The notes under the pieces were generated by a model. The model was not told where the DNA came from, searched no databases, and worked only from the letters and a program-made list of their open reading frames with translations. A DNA stretch of 64,000 bases from UBA4742 sp037138595 (lineage in GTDB: Bacteria; Actinomycetota; Acidimicrobiia; Acidimicrobiales; Acidimicrobilacustridaceae): NCBI GenBank assembly GCA_037138595.1, contig JBAXIB010000009.1, positions 1-64,000 of the forward strand, in the 5' to 3' direction. This document shows positions 1-8,228 of this stretch, piece after piece. The position numbers and the translations under genes were made by a program. Each line of letters starts with the position of its first letter. Positions within the stretch are counted from its first letter, which is position 1.

Positions 1-120
1 AGAAGGCTCCAGTTAAGAAGGCTCCAGTTAAGAAGGCTCCAGTTAAGAAGGCTCCAGTTAAGAAGGCTCCGGTTAAGAAGGCTCCGGTTAAGAAGGCTCC
101 GGTTAAGAAGGCTCCAGTTA
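1..120 (+). repeat. 15-bp tandem repeat encoding KKAPV
   Basis: Eight perfect-length 15-bp units run from the window edge to base 120. Units 1-4 and 8 read with CCA and units 5-7 with CCG, the only variation. In the frame of the downstream gene each unit encodes Lys-Lys-Ala-Pro-Val, giving a basic, Pro/Ala-rich, probably disordered tail like those of actinobacterial nucleic-acid-binding proteins. The array continues upstream of the window, so the true copy number is unknown. Near-identity of the copies suggests recent expansion or slippage. Confidence 0.95.
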
Positions 121-518
121 AGAAAGGCCCGCGAAAGATTTCGGCCTCGGAACAGAAATTCATCGACGCCCAGAAACTTGTGCTGATTGCCGAGCGGGTG
201 ACCTATCTCGGTCAGGCAGATTCCCTCAAAGCTGAAGCCGATTCGTTGGCCGAGCTCCGTGAGCCAGGCGATGTGCAATTCGATGAAGAATCTGGCGAAG
301 GCGACACCCTGGCCGCTGAACGTGAGCGCGATCTGGCCCTCAGTTATCAGGCGCGAGCCGCAGTCGAGGAAATTGATCACGCACTCGAAAAGATTGCGTT
401 AGGTACCTACGGCATCTGTGAGATTTCCGGCTTACCCATTCCGCGAGTCCGCCTCGAAGCTATCCCTTGGGCGCGTGAGCGCGTTGAGTACAAGGTCGGG
501 GGCTTCGGTCGGCGCTGA
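1..518 (+). CDS. TraR/DksA-family protein with KKAPV repeat tail (partial, 5' end missing)
   Basis: The frame is open from base 3 through the repeat array and continues into a DksA/TraR-like C-terminal region, so the GTG at 180 is not the real start. The coiled-coil part ends with a region matching the DksA zinc-finger signature (LGTYGICEISGLPIPRVRLE, then IPWARERVEYK). Only one of the four usual zinc cysteines remains: CxxC is now CEIS, and the second pair is replaced by R-V-E. DksA proteins act in the RNA polymerase secondary channel; whether this one does is inference. It lies 23 bp upstream of lspA, an arrangement also known in Streptomyces. The family call is good, but the function of the zinc-less form is open. 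Confidence 0.85.
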   Translation, partial: KAPVKKAPVKKAPVKKAPVKKAPVKKAPVKKAPVKKAPVKKGPRKISASEQKFIDAQKLVLIAERVTYLGQADSLKAEADSLAELREPGDVQFDEESGEGDTLAAERERDLALSYQARAAVEEIDHALEKIALGTYGICEISGLPIPRVRLEAIPWARERVEYKVGGFGRR

Positions 519-541
519 TTGGCGCAATGGCCGTGTAAGCC

Positions 542-1114
542 ATGTCAGAAGACCCAGCAATTCACCTTGATCCAACGCCTGACTCCACGCCACCTTTGGC
601 AGCAATCCACGAGGAATCGGACGTGCCGACCCGTCGTCGCCTCGACATCATTTTCGGCGTTGCGGCCTTTGTGGTCATTGTCGACCAATGTACGAAGTGG
701 TGGGCGCTTGATTCACTTGCCACGGATCCCGTCGCGCTCATTTGGACGTTGCGTTTGAATCTCGTTTACAACACCGGCGCATCATTCAGCATGGCGCGCG
801 GTTTTGGTCCGTTCATCGGACTCCTTGCGTTCATCGTGGTTGGGTTCCTGATCTGGCATGGTCGGGCGGTTACGTCCCGCCTTGCAGCATTCGGGCTCGG
901 CATGGTGCTTGGCGGCGCGATCGGAAATCTCCTTGATCGCCTCTTGCGCGGTGACTCAGGTTTCCTTCAGGGCGGTGTGGTGGACTTTATTGACTTCCAG
1001 TGGTGGCCAGTTTTTAACCTTGCCGACGCCGCAGTTGTCGTCGGGGCGATCCTCGTCGGCGTGGTCTACGCGTTCGGTTCATTAAGTGCTACCGGGGGAT
1101 CGACCAATGGATGA
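542..1114 (+). CDS. lspA: Lipoprotein signal peptidase (signal peptidase II)
   Basis: Membrane aspartyl protease that removes the signal peptide of diacylglyceryl-modified prolipoproteins. The 190-residue protein has a hydrophilic N-terminal extension of about 33 residues, longer than usual, then four hydrophobic segments. Conserved motifs are VDQCTKWW (about 47-54), NTGASFS (77-83), GAIGNLLDRL (125-134, catalytic Asp132) and FNLADA (158-163, catalytic Asp162). It overlaps the start of rluD by 8 bp (ATGGATGA), so the two are probably translated together. The lspA-rluD pair is widespread in bacteria. Confidence 0.96.
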   Translation: MSEDPAIHLDPTPDSTPPLAAIHEESDVPTRRRLDIIFGVAAFVVIVDQCTKWWALDSLATDPVALIWTLRLNLVYNTGASFSMARGFGPFIGLLAFIVVGFLIWHGRAVTSRLAAFGLGMVLGGAIGNLLDRLLRGDSGFLQGGVVDFIDFQWWPVFNLADAAVVVGAILVGVVYAFGSLSATGGSTNG

Positions 1115-2024
1115 ACTCATTCCGGCCACGTTGGCTGGCCAGCGAATCGATCGCGTCGTTTCAATGATTACCGGTGTGAGTCGCGCCGAGGTTTCGGCGC
1201 TCGTTGCCGACGGCAAGGTCATGATTGATGGTGACGTTGTGACGAGTCGCTCTCGTCACGTGGTCGAAGGTCAGCGGGTCGAAGCCGATCTTGCCGACTT
1301 CATGGCCAACGCAAATCTCGCCATGACCGGCGAGCCTGATGTCTCGGTCAACGTTGTTTATGCCGATGATGATCTGCTCGTGATCGACAAGCCACCTGGC
1401 CTCGTGGTGCATCCCGGTTCAGGAAACCTTGACGGCACGCTCGTCCAGGGATTGCTCGCTCGATACCCCGAAATCGCTGATGTCGGAGATCCTGATCGCC
1501 CTGGCATCGTGCATCGCCTTGATAAGGGCACCTCGGGTCTGCTGTTAGTCGCACGTTCACCCGGCGCTTACGTGGCACTGAGCGCCCAGCTGAAAGCCCA
1601 TGAGGTCGAGCGGCGCTATCTGACGCTGGTGTGGGGGCAACTCGATGCGCTGAACGGCATGATCGATGCGCCAATAGGGCGCTCGGCGCGAGAGCCCACC
1701 CGTATGACGGTGTCGGCAAAAGGCAAAGAAGCTCGAACTCGCTATGAGGTTATTGCGACCTTTAGTGATCCCGTTGAGGTTTCGCTGCTCGAGTGCCGCC
1801 TCGAAACGGGGCGCACGCATCAGATCCGTGTGCATCTTCGCGCTATCGATCATCCCGTCGTCGGCGATGTCAGATATGGCGGATCGAAACCGTCATTTCC
1901 AGTGGACCGACCCTGGCTGCACGCGGCCGCATTGCGCCTTGCGCATCCGATCAGCGGTGAGCCGCTGGCGTTTGATTCCGAGCTGCCTGCCGACCTGCGC
2001 TCGGGGCTCGAAAAACTTAGGTAA
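1107..2024 (+). CDS. rluD: Ribosomal large-subunit pseudouridine synthase, RluD/RluA family
   Basis: Isomerises uridines to pseudouridine in 23S rRNA. An N-terminal S4-like RNA-binding domain (about residues 1-60) is followed by the catalytic domain with VIDKPPGLVVHPG and the family signature HRLDKGTSGLLL, whose Asp139 is the nucleophile. The tail motif TGRTHQIRVHL is intact. ATG 1107 is chosen because it overlaps the lspA stop and starts directly at the S4 domain; a GTG at 1086 would add seven residues. The 305-residue length is normal. The 3' end overlaps the convergent Rrf2 gene by 8 bp. Exact target uridines cannot be read from sequence. Confidence 0.93.
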   Translation: MDELIPATLAGQRIDRVVSMITGVSRAEVSALVADGKVMIDGDVVTSRSRHVVEGQRVEADLADFMANANLAMTGEPDVSVNVVYADDDLLVIDKPPGLVVHPGSGNLDGTLVQGLLARYPEIADVGDPDRPGIVHRLDKGTSGLLLVARSPGAYVALSAQLKAHEVERRYLTLVWGQLDALNGMIDAPIGRSAREPTRMTVSAKGKEARTRYEVIATFSDPVEVSLLECRLETGRTHQIRVHLRAIDHPVVGDVRYGGSKPSFPVDRPWLHAAALRLAHPISGEPLAFDSELPADLRSGLEKLR

Positions 2025-2463
2025 CTGCTCCGGGCCAGTCGGCATCTCCGCGAGCCATCGTGACAATGTCGGCAAGGGTGGTCGCGTCAAGGTAGTGGCG
2101 CATGTGTTCGCCGATGTCAGCCCACACTGCGAGCAAAACACACTGCCCCTCGTGGTCACAGGCGCCGTTGGTGTGAGGATCTCCGAAGTCTCCGGCCACG
2201 ATCGGCCCGTCGACTGCGCTGACGATCGCGCTCAACGGGATCTCGCTTGGATCGCGGGCCAATACATACCCGCCCCCAACGCCTCGTTTGGATCGCACGA
2301 GACCCGCTCCCTTGAGGGCCAGAAGAATTTGTTCCAGGTATGGCTGCGGGAGTCCGGTGCGTTCTGCGATGTCGCGCACCGACGTTGGCCCTTCTTCGCC
2401 AACGTGCATGGCAAGTGAGAGCAGCGCCCTGCTCGCGTAGTCGCCACGGGTCGAGACTTTCAC
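2017..2463 (-). CDS. Rrf2-family transcriptional regulator
   Basis: Dimeric winged-helix DNA-binding regulator of the IscR/NsrR/CymR family. The start MKVSTRGDYASRALLSLA and the helix-turn-helix region (DIAERTGLPQPYLEQILLAL, about 31-50) are typical, as is the wing with GGGYVLAR. Cluster-ligand region: Cys102-x5-Cys108 is present, but the position of the third IscR/NsrR cysteine (114) is Trp. It may bind an Fe-S cluster with another ligand, sense thiol redox, or bind none. It is divergent from the phosphodiesterase gene at 2605 across 141 bp. No isc, suf or cys genes are adjacent, so the regulon is unknown. Confidence 0.9.
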   Translation of the reverse strand: MKVSTRGDYASRALLSLAMHVGEEGPTSVRDIAERTGLPQPYLEQILLALKGAGLVRSKRGVGGGYVLARDPSEIPLSAIVSAVDGPIVAGDFGDPHTNGACDHEGQCVLLAVWADIGEHMRHYLDATTLADIVTMARGDADWPGAVT

Positions 2464-2604
2464 GTCGTCATGTTAGGCACGGCGGCATGGGGAGCACCGC
2501 GCCATGGTAGACACATCGCCAAGTTGACCCCCTCGAACAATCGGACAGTCGCGGGAGTGTCCTGATTCAGTGTGCCGTGACTAGGTTGATTCAGTCAGGA
2601 AAGG

Positions 2605-3756
2605 ATGCCAGTGAACAACGACCAAGTCGCCAATGCATGGGCCGATCCGAGTCTTGAACCGAGTGAGCCGCTGATCCCTGATTACCGCGGCGCATGTGTC
2701 AACAATGTCATGCGGGCACTTATCGAGCCCCCCGAGTTCATTCCCGAGTGGTTTCCGCCGATCGTCCAAGGAGCGGACCAAGTGTTGTTTTTGGTGTTGG
2801 ATGGCCTTGGTTGGCAGCAGCTGCAAACTCGCATCGCACTTGCTCCGATGTTGGCTTCGATGCAGGGACGAGCAATCAGCACGGTTGCGCCGTCCACGAC
2901 CGGCACCGCGATGACGTCAATTACCACCGGATTGACGCCAGGTGAGCATGGCGTCATCGGCTATCGAGTGGCTGTCGATGACCAGGTCCTAAATGTGTTG
3001 CGGTGGGGGATCGATGGTCGGGATGCGCGTCAACTTATTCCGCCACACGAGTTCCAACCGGTTGAACCGTTTTTGGGTTACCGGCCCGCGGTTATTAACC
3101 GAGCGGAATTTCGAACCAGCGGATTTAGCGGTGCGCACCTCGAAGGAGTCCGATTTAACGGTTATCGCGTGAGTTCGACATTGGTAACCGAGGCGAGGCG
3201 ATTGCTGGCGATGGGCGAGCAGTTCGTTTACGCGTACTACGAGGGGATCGACAAAGTCGCGCATGAATTCGGTCTCACCGACCATTACGACGCAGAACTC
3301 CAATATGTTGATCGGTTGGTCGCGGACCTCTGTTCGATGTTGCCGCGGGACGCGGTGCTCGTCGTAACCGCAGATCACGGCCAGGTACAAGTTGGGGCCA
3401 ACGTCATATCGCTCGATCGGGATGTACTCGATCATGTTTCGTTTCAGTCGGGCGAAGGACGATTTCGCTGGCTGCACGCCCGGCCCGGTCGCGGCGATCA
3501 ATTGCTCGAAGCGGCGCGTCAGCTTTATGGCGGCGTCGCATGGGTGGTGACCCAACAAGATGCAATCGACGACGGCTGGTTTGGCCCGACTGTCTCCGAA
3601 ATGGCTCGGTCCCGGTTAGGCGACGTTGCGTTGGTGGCGAAGGGCACGGTGTCATTCGATGATCCTGATGATCGTGGCCAATTCGAGTTGGTGTCTCGGC
3701 ACGGTTCGTTGACGGCCGATGAAATGCTGGTGCCGCTGTTGGCATCACGGAACTAA
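2605..3756 (+). CDS. Alkaline-phosphatase-superfamily phosphodiesterase/nucleotide pyrophosphatase
   Basis: A 383-residue protein of the type I phosphodiesterase/nucleotide pyrophosphatase family. Metal-site motifs are visible: VLFLVLDGLG (first Asp), STVAPSTTGTAMTSITTG (Thr nucleophile region), GLTPGEHGVIGY, YYEGIDKVAHEFG (Asp and His) and VVTADHGQV (Asp-His). No signal peptide or membrane segment is seen, so it is probably cytoplasmic. Related proteins hydrolyse nucleotides, phosphonates or sulfate esters, and the substrate cannot be decided here. AGGAAAGG sits at 2597-2604, close to ATG 2605; GTG at 2611 is an equally plausible start with better spacing. Confidence 0.87.
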   Translation: MPVNNDQVANAWADPSLEPSEPLIPDYRGACVNNVMRALIEPPEFIPEWFPPIVQGADQVLFLVLDGLGWQQLQTRIALAPMLASMQGRAISTVAPSTTGTAMTSITTGLTPGEHGVIGYRVAVDDQVLNVLRWGIDGRDARQLIPPHEFQPVEPFLGYRPAVINRAEFRTSGFSGAHLEGVRFNGYRVSSTLVTEARRLLAMGEQFVYAYYEGIDKVAHEFGLTDHYDAELQYVDRLVADLCSMLPRDAVLVVTADHGQVQVGANVISLDRDVLDHVSFQSGEGRFRWLHARPGRGDQLLEAARQLYGGVAWVVTQQDAIDDGWFGPTVSEMARSRLGDVALVAKGTVSFDDPDDRGQFELVSRHGSLTADEMLVPLLASRN

Positions 3757-3798
3757 AACTGTCCGACTCGCCGAATTTGGCTCGCAGGAGCAATCAAG

Positions 3799-3879
3799 GT
3801 GGCGCGTGGACGTCGATCAAGGAAGTATGCCCCTATGGCTCAAGGAAATAGTACCCAAACCGAAACGTTTTGTTCGTGA
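3799..3879 (+). CDS. Possible 26-aa basic leader ORF coupled to bpa
   Basis: A GTG at 3799 lies about 8 nt after a GGAG (3787-3790) and opens a 26-codon frame starting M-A-R-G-R-R-S-R-K-Y. Its TGA overlaps the GTG start of the proteasome activator gene as GTGA, the same coupling seen at several certain gene pairs in this window. It resembles no family I recognise. The ribosome-binding site and the overlap are the only support, so it may be a translational leader, a small basic protein or chance. Confidence 0.35.
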   Translation: MARGRRSRKYAPMAQGNSTQTETFCS

Positions 3880-4394
3880 GCAGCGAACTGCTGAAACCCG
3901 ACGGAATCACGACCGCGCCGGTGACTAGCGATGGTGGAGTCGCTGGGCCCGATCTCGAGTCAAGCGGAGCTGACGCGACCGAAGCAGTTATTGAACCGGC
4001 CAAAGTGTTGCGGGTTGGTTCAATGATCAAGCAACTCCTTGACGAGGTGCGCTCGATCGAACTCGATGAACCGGGGCGCGAGCGATTGAAAGCAATCTAT
4101 GAGACGTCAATTGCCGAGATTGGATCCGCGTTGTCGAGCGACTTGCGTGGCGAACTCGAGCGCCTGGCATTGCCGTTTGATGATGGATCTCTGCCGACCG
4201 AGGTGGAATTGCGGTTAGCGCAGGCCCAACTCGTTGGTTGGCTTGAAGGGCTATTCCATGGAATACAGGCCACCTTGTTTGCCCAGCAGATGGCCGCGCA
4301 ACACCAACTTGAGAACATGCGAGGACAACTTCAGCCTGGCCAAGACAGTTCTGGGGTTGGTTCTTCAACCGAGCGCCCGGGCACCTATTTGTAG
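3876..4394 (+). CDS. bpa: Bacterial proteasome activator, Bpa/PafE family
   Basis: An ATP-independent ring activator that opens the 20S proteasome gate in actinobacteria. The core matches the family (DUF2587): VGSMIKQLLDEVRSIELDE, then RERLKAIYETSI and the very characteristic LAQAQLVGWLEGLFHGIQ plus LFAQQMAAQ helices. The extreme C-terminus is GTYL, corresponding to the GQYL gate-opening motif of mycobacterial PafE. The first 45 residues are low-complexity and acidic. GTG 3876 is preferred because it overlaps the small upstream ORF; TTG 3870 is an alternative. Its presence implies a 20S proteasome elsewhere in the genome. The neighbouring dnaE1 is probably incidental. Confidence 0.9.
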   Translation: MSSELLKPDGITTAPVTSDGGVAGPDLESSGADATEAVIEPAKVLRVGSMIKQLLDEVRSIELDEPGRERLKAIYETSIAEIGSALSSDLRGELERLALPFDDGSLPTEVELRLAQAQLVGWLEGLFHGIQATLFAQQMAAQHQLENMRGQLQPGQDSSGVGSSTERPGTYL

Positions 4395-4506
4395 CGCTAA
4401 GGTCAATCGAGCGGAGAAATCACATCTGTGTATTTCGTCCAGAGCCGGTTCGAAGCCAATTGGCAGCGCGAAGTGATGGGGAGCGTAGAAGGAGTCAGGT
4501 TTCGCA

Positions 4507-7500
4507 GTGGCGGAGTCATTTACCCACCTGCATGTTCATAGCGAGTTCTCGATGCTTGACGGAGCATCGCGGGTTGGCGATCTGGTGGCCAAAGCTGCCG
4601 CTGATGGGCAGCCTGCTGTAGGAATTACCGATCACGGCAACATGTACGGAGTCTTGGATTTCTATCAAGCGTGCCGCGATCAGGGCATCAAACCGATCAT
4701 CGGTAGCGAGCTCTATATGGCTTATGAAGATCGCACTGAACGTCCGCCTCGCCGCGGTCGGATCGATGACTCGGGCGGTGATGCTGAAGGCGGTCGAAAG
4801 GCCTATTACCACCTCACCGCGCTGGCGGAAAGCAACGTTGGCTATAAGAATCTGATTCAGCTTTCGAGTCGGGCCTATCTCGAGGGCTATTACATGAAGC
4901 CCAAAGTCGACTGGGAAATTCTCGCCGACCACCACGAGGGAATCATCGCAACTACCGGCTGCCTCGGCGGTCAAGTGCTACAAGCGTTGCTGAACGACCG
5001 ACCTGACGAAGCGCTCGAAAAGGCGGCACGACTTCAAGATATTTTTGGTCGTGACAACTTGTTCATTGAACTGCAAGACCAAGGAATTCCTGAGCAGCAC
5101 CGAACTAATCCGCAACTGCTTGAGATCGCCCGCAAAATTCAAGCGCCGATACTCGCGACAAACGACAGCCATTACACCCACCGTGATGATCACGAAGCCC
5201 ACGATGCGCTGCTTTGTGTGCAGACCGGCGCACTGATGAGCGATCCGGATCGATTTCGTTTTACCGGCGACCAGCATTATTTGAAAACTGCTGACGAGAT
5301 GCGACGGCTCTTCGCAGAACTACCTGAAGCATGCGATAACACCTTGTGGGTCGCGGAGCGAGCCGATGTCGAGATCGAATTCGGCAAACCACAACTACCC
5401 AACTTCCCGATCCCTGAAGGTTTCGCTGACGACGGAGCGTATCTAGAGCACCTCGCTTTTTTGGGTGCGCGCGAACGTTGGGGCGATCACCTTCCCGACA
5501 CGGTCGTGGAGCGCCTTGCCTACGAACTCAAGGTCATCGGTGACATGGGCTTCTCGTCATATTTCCTTATTGTTTGGGACCTCATTAAACACGCGCGTGA
5601 CGGCGCGATCCGTGTCGGTCCCGGTCGTGGCAGCGCGGCGGGGTGCGCGGTCGCATACTGCCTTCGAATCACCGACCTTGACCCCATCAAATACGACTTG
5701 CTTTTCGAACGATTTTTGAATCCGTCGCGTGTATCAATGCCCGATATCGATATGGACTTCGACTCGCGGTATCGAGATGAAATGATTCGATATGCAGCCG
5801 AGCGATACGGTCGCGATCATGTCGCCCAGATTGTGACCTTCTCGACGATCAAGGCGCGAGCGGCGGTACGAGATGCCGCCCGAGTTCTTGGCTACCCCTA
5901 CGTCGTGGGCGACAAAGTTGCGAAGGCGATGCCTCCGTTGGTGATGGGTCGCGATACTCCTCTGTATGCGTGCCTGGACGAGCACCCTAAATACGTTGAC
6001 GGATTCAAGATGGCTTCCGACCTTCGCGAGATGTATGCAACTGATGCCGATGCCCACAGCGTCATCGACGTTGCTCGCGGTCTTGAAGGGCTTCGTCGCC
6101 AGGACGGCATTCATGCCGCGGCGGTGGTGATTACCAAGGAACCATTGACCGAGTACTTGCCGATTCAGCGCAAGCCCGAAGCAGGTAAAGATCCCGAGCT
6201 TGCACCGGTAGTGACGCAATATGAGATGCACGGCGTTGAAGACCTTGGCCTACTCAAGATGGACTTTCTCGGCCTTCGAAATCTCGACGTGATTTCCGAT
6301 ACCCAAGCCCTTGTCCGGGCAACTCGTGATGCCGATCTTGATATCGATTTGATACCTCTCGATGACCCCAAGACCTACGCGTTACTGCAGTCCGGCGACT
6401 CGATTGGTGTGTTCCAACTCGAGGGTGGAGCGATGCGGCAACTGATGCGCTCGCTCGCTCCCACGGGATTCGAAGATGTCGCGGCGCTCGTTGCGTTGTA
6501 TCGGCCAGGTCCGATGGCCGCGAACATGCACAACGATTATGCGGATCGCAAGAATGGTCGCAAGCCCATCGAGTACCTGCATCCCGATCTCGAGCCGTTG
6601 CTAGGCGACACGCAGGGCCTGATGATTTATCAGGAATCCATGATGCGCGTCGCGCAAAAATTCGCTGGTTACTCGCTCGCCGAGGCAGACAATCTTCGCA
6701 AGGCCTGTGGCAAGAAAGATCGAGCCCTCATCAAACTTGAGCGCCAGAAGTTTGTAGCTGGGTGCGAAACGACTGGTTATGGAACAGCGATCGGCACGGC
6801 ACTATTCGACATCATTGAGCCATTTGCCGATTACGCATTCAACAAGAGTCACAGTTACGGGTATGGCCTGGTGGCATTTCAGACCGCCTACCTGAAGGCA
6901 AACTATCCCGTCGAGTATTTCGCGGCGTTGCTCACCAGTGTCAAAACAAAACTCGATAAGGCAGCGATCTATTTAAACGAATGTCGCCAGATGCGCGTTG
7001 CAGTCCTGGTGCCCGACGTCAACATATCGATGAGCGACTTCACCGCTATCGTCGGCGACGGAAGCGACGGGATCGGAGGTGTTGGTTCGATTCCATTTGG
7101 CTTGTCGGCGGTGCGCAATGTTGGTGAAGGTCTCGTCGGCCTGATTGTCGATGAGCGCGAAGCGAACGGTTCTTTCATCGACTTCTACGATTTTTGTGAC
7201 CGCGTCGACCTCAATGTCTTGAACAAGCGAACGATCGAATCACTGATCAAGGCTGGGGCATTCGACTCGTTAGAACACCCGCGCCAAGGGTTGCTTGCCG
7301 TCTACGAGGAGATTCTCGACACCACCGCAGCACGTCGGCGACGCGAAGCGGAGGGTCAGTTTGATTTGTTCTCAATGCTTGACGACGAAACATCGAGCGG
7401 CGTTGCCGCGGCCGGATCCGAGATTCGGCTTCCGATTCCCGACATCGAGTTCGATAAGAAGCAGCGACTGGCATTTGAAAAAGAGATGTTGGGTCTTTAC

Positions 7501-8070
7501 GTCAGCGACCATCCGTTGATGGGCGCAGAGGCGTCGCTTCGCCGTCGCACCGAGTGCGCGATTAGCGAACTCGAAGGTCTCGAGGACGGTGCGATGCGTG
7601 TTGTTGGCGGATTAGTGACGGGGCTTCAACGTAAGTGGACCAAAAAGGGTGACCTGATGGCAGTCTTCGTGCTCGAAGACTTGCAAACCTCGATCGAGTG
7701 CATGGTTTTTCCGAAAACAATGCAGCAATACGGCCATCTACTTGTCGATGATGCCGTGGTGTGTGTCAAGGCCCGAATCGACAATCGTGACGACGCTCCA
7801 AAATGTATGGCGCTTGAGATTCAGGTGTTCGAACCGATCCTTGATGGGGCACCGCCGGTCCGCATTCGCTTGTCGCCGAATGCACTGAGCGAACTGTTGT
7901 TGACTCAGCTCAAAGGGCTACTTGGTGAACATCCCGGGGAGTCTGAAGTGTTCCTCCATCTCGGTGATCGGCAGGTGCTCCGATTGCCCGATCAGTTCAA
8001 TGTTGATTCTTCAAGTGGGCTTGTCGCTGAGCTCCGAGTGATGCTCGGGCCTGACGCGATTGCGTCCTAG
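4507..8070 (+). CDS. dnaE1: DNA polymerase III alpha subunit, DnaE1 type
   Basis: Replicative polymerase, 1187 residues, normal length. The N-terminal PHP domain keeps all expected metal ligands: His9, His11, Asp18, His43, Glu68, His102, Cys in TTGCLGG, and Asp and His in NDSHYTHRDD. This predicts active built-in 3'-5' proofreading, as shown for mycobacterial DnaE1. The polymerase core has GPGRGSAAGC and the catalytic PDIDMDFD (about 412-419). Helix-hairpin-helix, beta-binding and OB-fold regions follow. GTG 4507 is preceded by AGAAGGAGTC (about 4487-4496), a strong ribosome-binding site. It is monocistronic or follows bpa after 112 bp. Confidence 0.97.
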   Translation: MAESFTHLHVHSEFSMLDGASRVGDLVAKAAADGQPAVGITDHGNMYGVLDFYQACRDQGIKPIIGSELYMAYEDRTERPPRRGRIDDSGGDAEGGRKAYYHLTALAESNVGYKNLIQLSSRAYLEGYYMKPKVDWEILADHHEGIIATTGCLGGQVLQALLNDRPDEALEKAARLQDIFGRDNLFIELQDQGIPEQHRTNPQLLEIARKIQAPILATNDSHYTHRDDHEAHDALLCVQTGALMSDPDRFRFTGDQHYLKTADEMRRLFAELPEACDNTLWVAERADVEIEFGKPQLPNFPIPEGFADDGAYLEHLAFLGARERWGDHLPDTVVERLAYELKVIGDMGFSSYFLIVWDLIKHARDGAIRVGPGRGSAAGCAVAYCLRITDLDPIKYDLLFERFLNPSRVSMPDIDMDFDSRYRDEMIRYAAERYGRDHVAQIVTFSTIKARAAVRDAARVLGYPYVVGDKVAKAMPPLVMGRDTPLYACLDEHPKYVDGFKMASDLREMYATDADAHSVIDVARGLEGLRRQDGIHAAAVVITKEPLTEYLPIQRKPEAGKDPELAPVVTQYEMHGVEDLGLLKMDFLGLRNLDVISDTQALVRATRDADLDIDLIPLDDPKTYALLQSGDSIGVFQLEGGAMRQLMRSLAPTGFEDVAALVALYRPGPMAANMHNDYADRKNGRKPIEYLHPDLEPLLGDTQGLMIYQESMMRVAQKFAGYSLAEADNLRKACGKKDRALIKLERQKFVAGCETTGYGTAIGTALFDIIEPFADYAFNKSHSYGYGLVAFQTAYLKANYPVEYFAALLTSVKTKLDKAAIYLNECRQMRVAVLVPDVNISMSDFTAIVGDGSDGIGGVGSIPFGLSAVRNVGEGLVGLIVDEREANGSFIDFYDFCDRVDLNVLNKRTIESLIKAGAFDSLEHPRQGLLAVYEEILDTTAARRRREAEGQFDLFSMLDDETSSGVAAAGSEIRLPIPDIEFDKKQRLAFEKEMLGLYVSDHPLMGAEASLRRRTECAISELEGLEDGAMRVVGGLVTGLQRKWTKKGDLMAVFVLEDLQTSIECMVFPKTMQQYGHLLVDDAVVCVKARIDNRDDAPKCMALEIQVFEPILDGAPPVRIRLSPNALSELLLTQLKGLLGEHPGESEVFLHLGDRQVLRLPDQFNVDSSSGLVAELRVMLGPDAIAS

Positions 8071-8228
8071 CCCGCCGGCGCGAAGCGTTGATTAACGGCA
8101 CGAAACCCTGTCGAACCGCCATTCTCAATCGGCCGAGTTGCGCGAAACGCTCCGAAGCGGTGGACTAGAGGGGTTCGTCCACAGGATGAGCAGAGGTTTG
8201 TCATATCCTGCCGGGAGCATCCGAACGT

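Noticed and set aside
1..120. Repeat array considered as a CRISPR or noncoding satellite
   Set aside because: Units are 15 bp, contiguous without spacers, and in frame with the DksA-like coding sequence.
4430..4546. Short GTG frame between bpa and dnaE1 overlapping the dnaE1 start
   Set aside because: It runs out of frame into the certain dnaE1 N-terminus and has no family resemblance; GAGCGGAG upstream is the only support.
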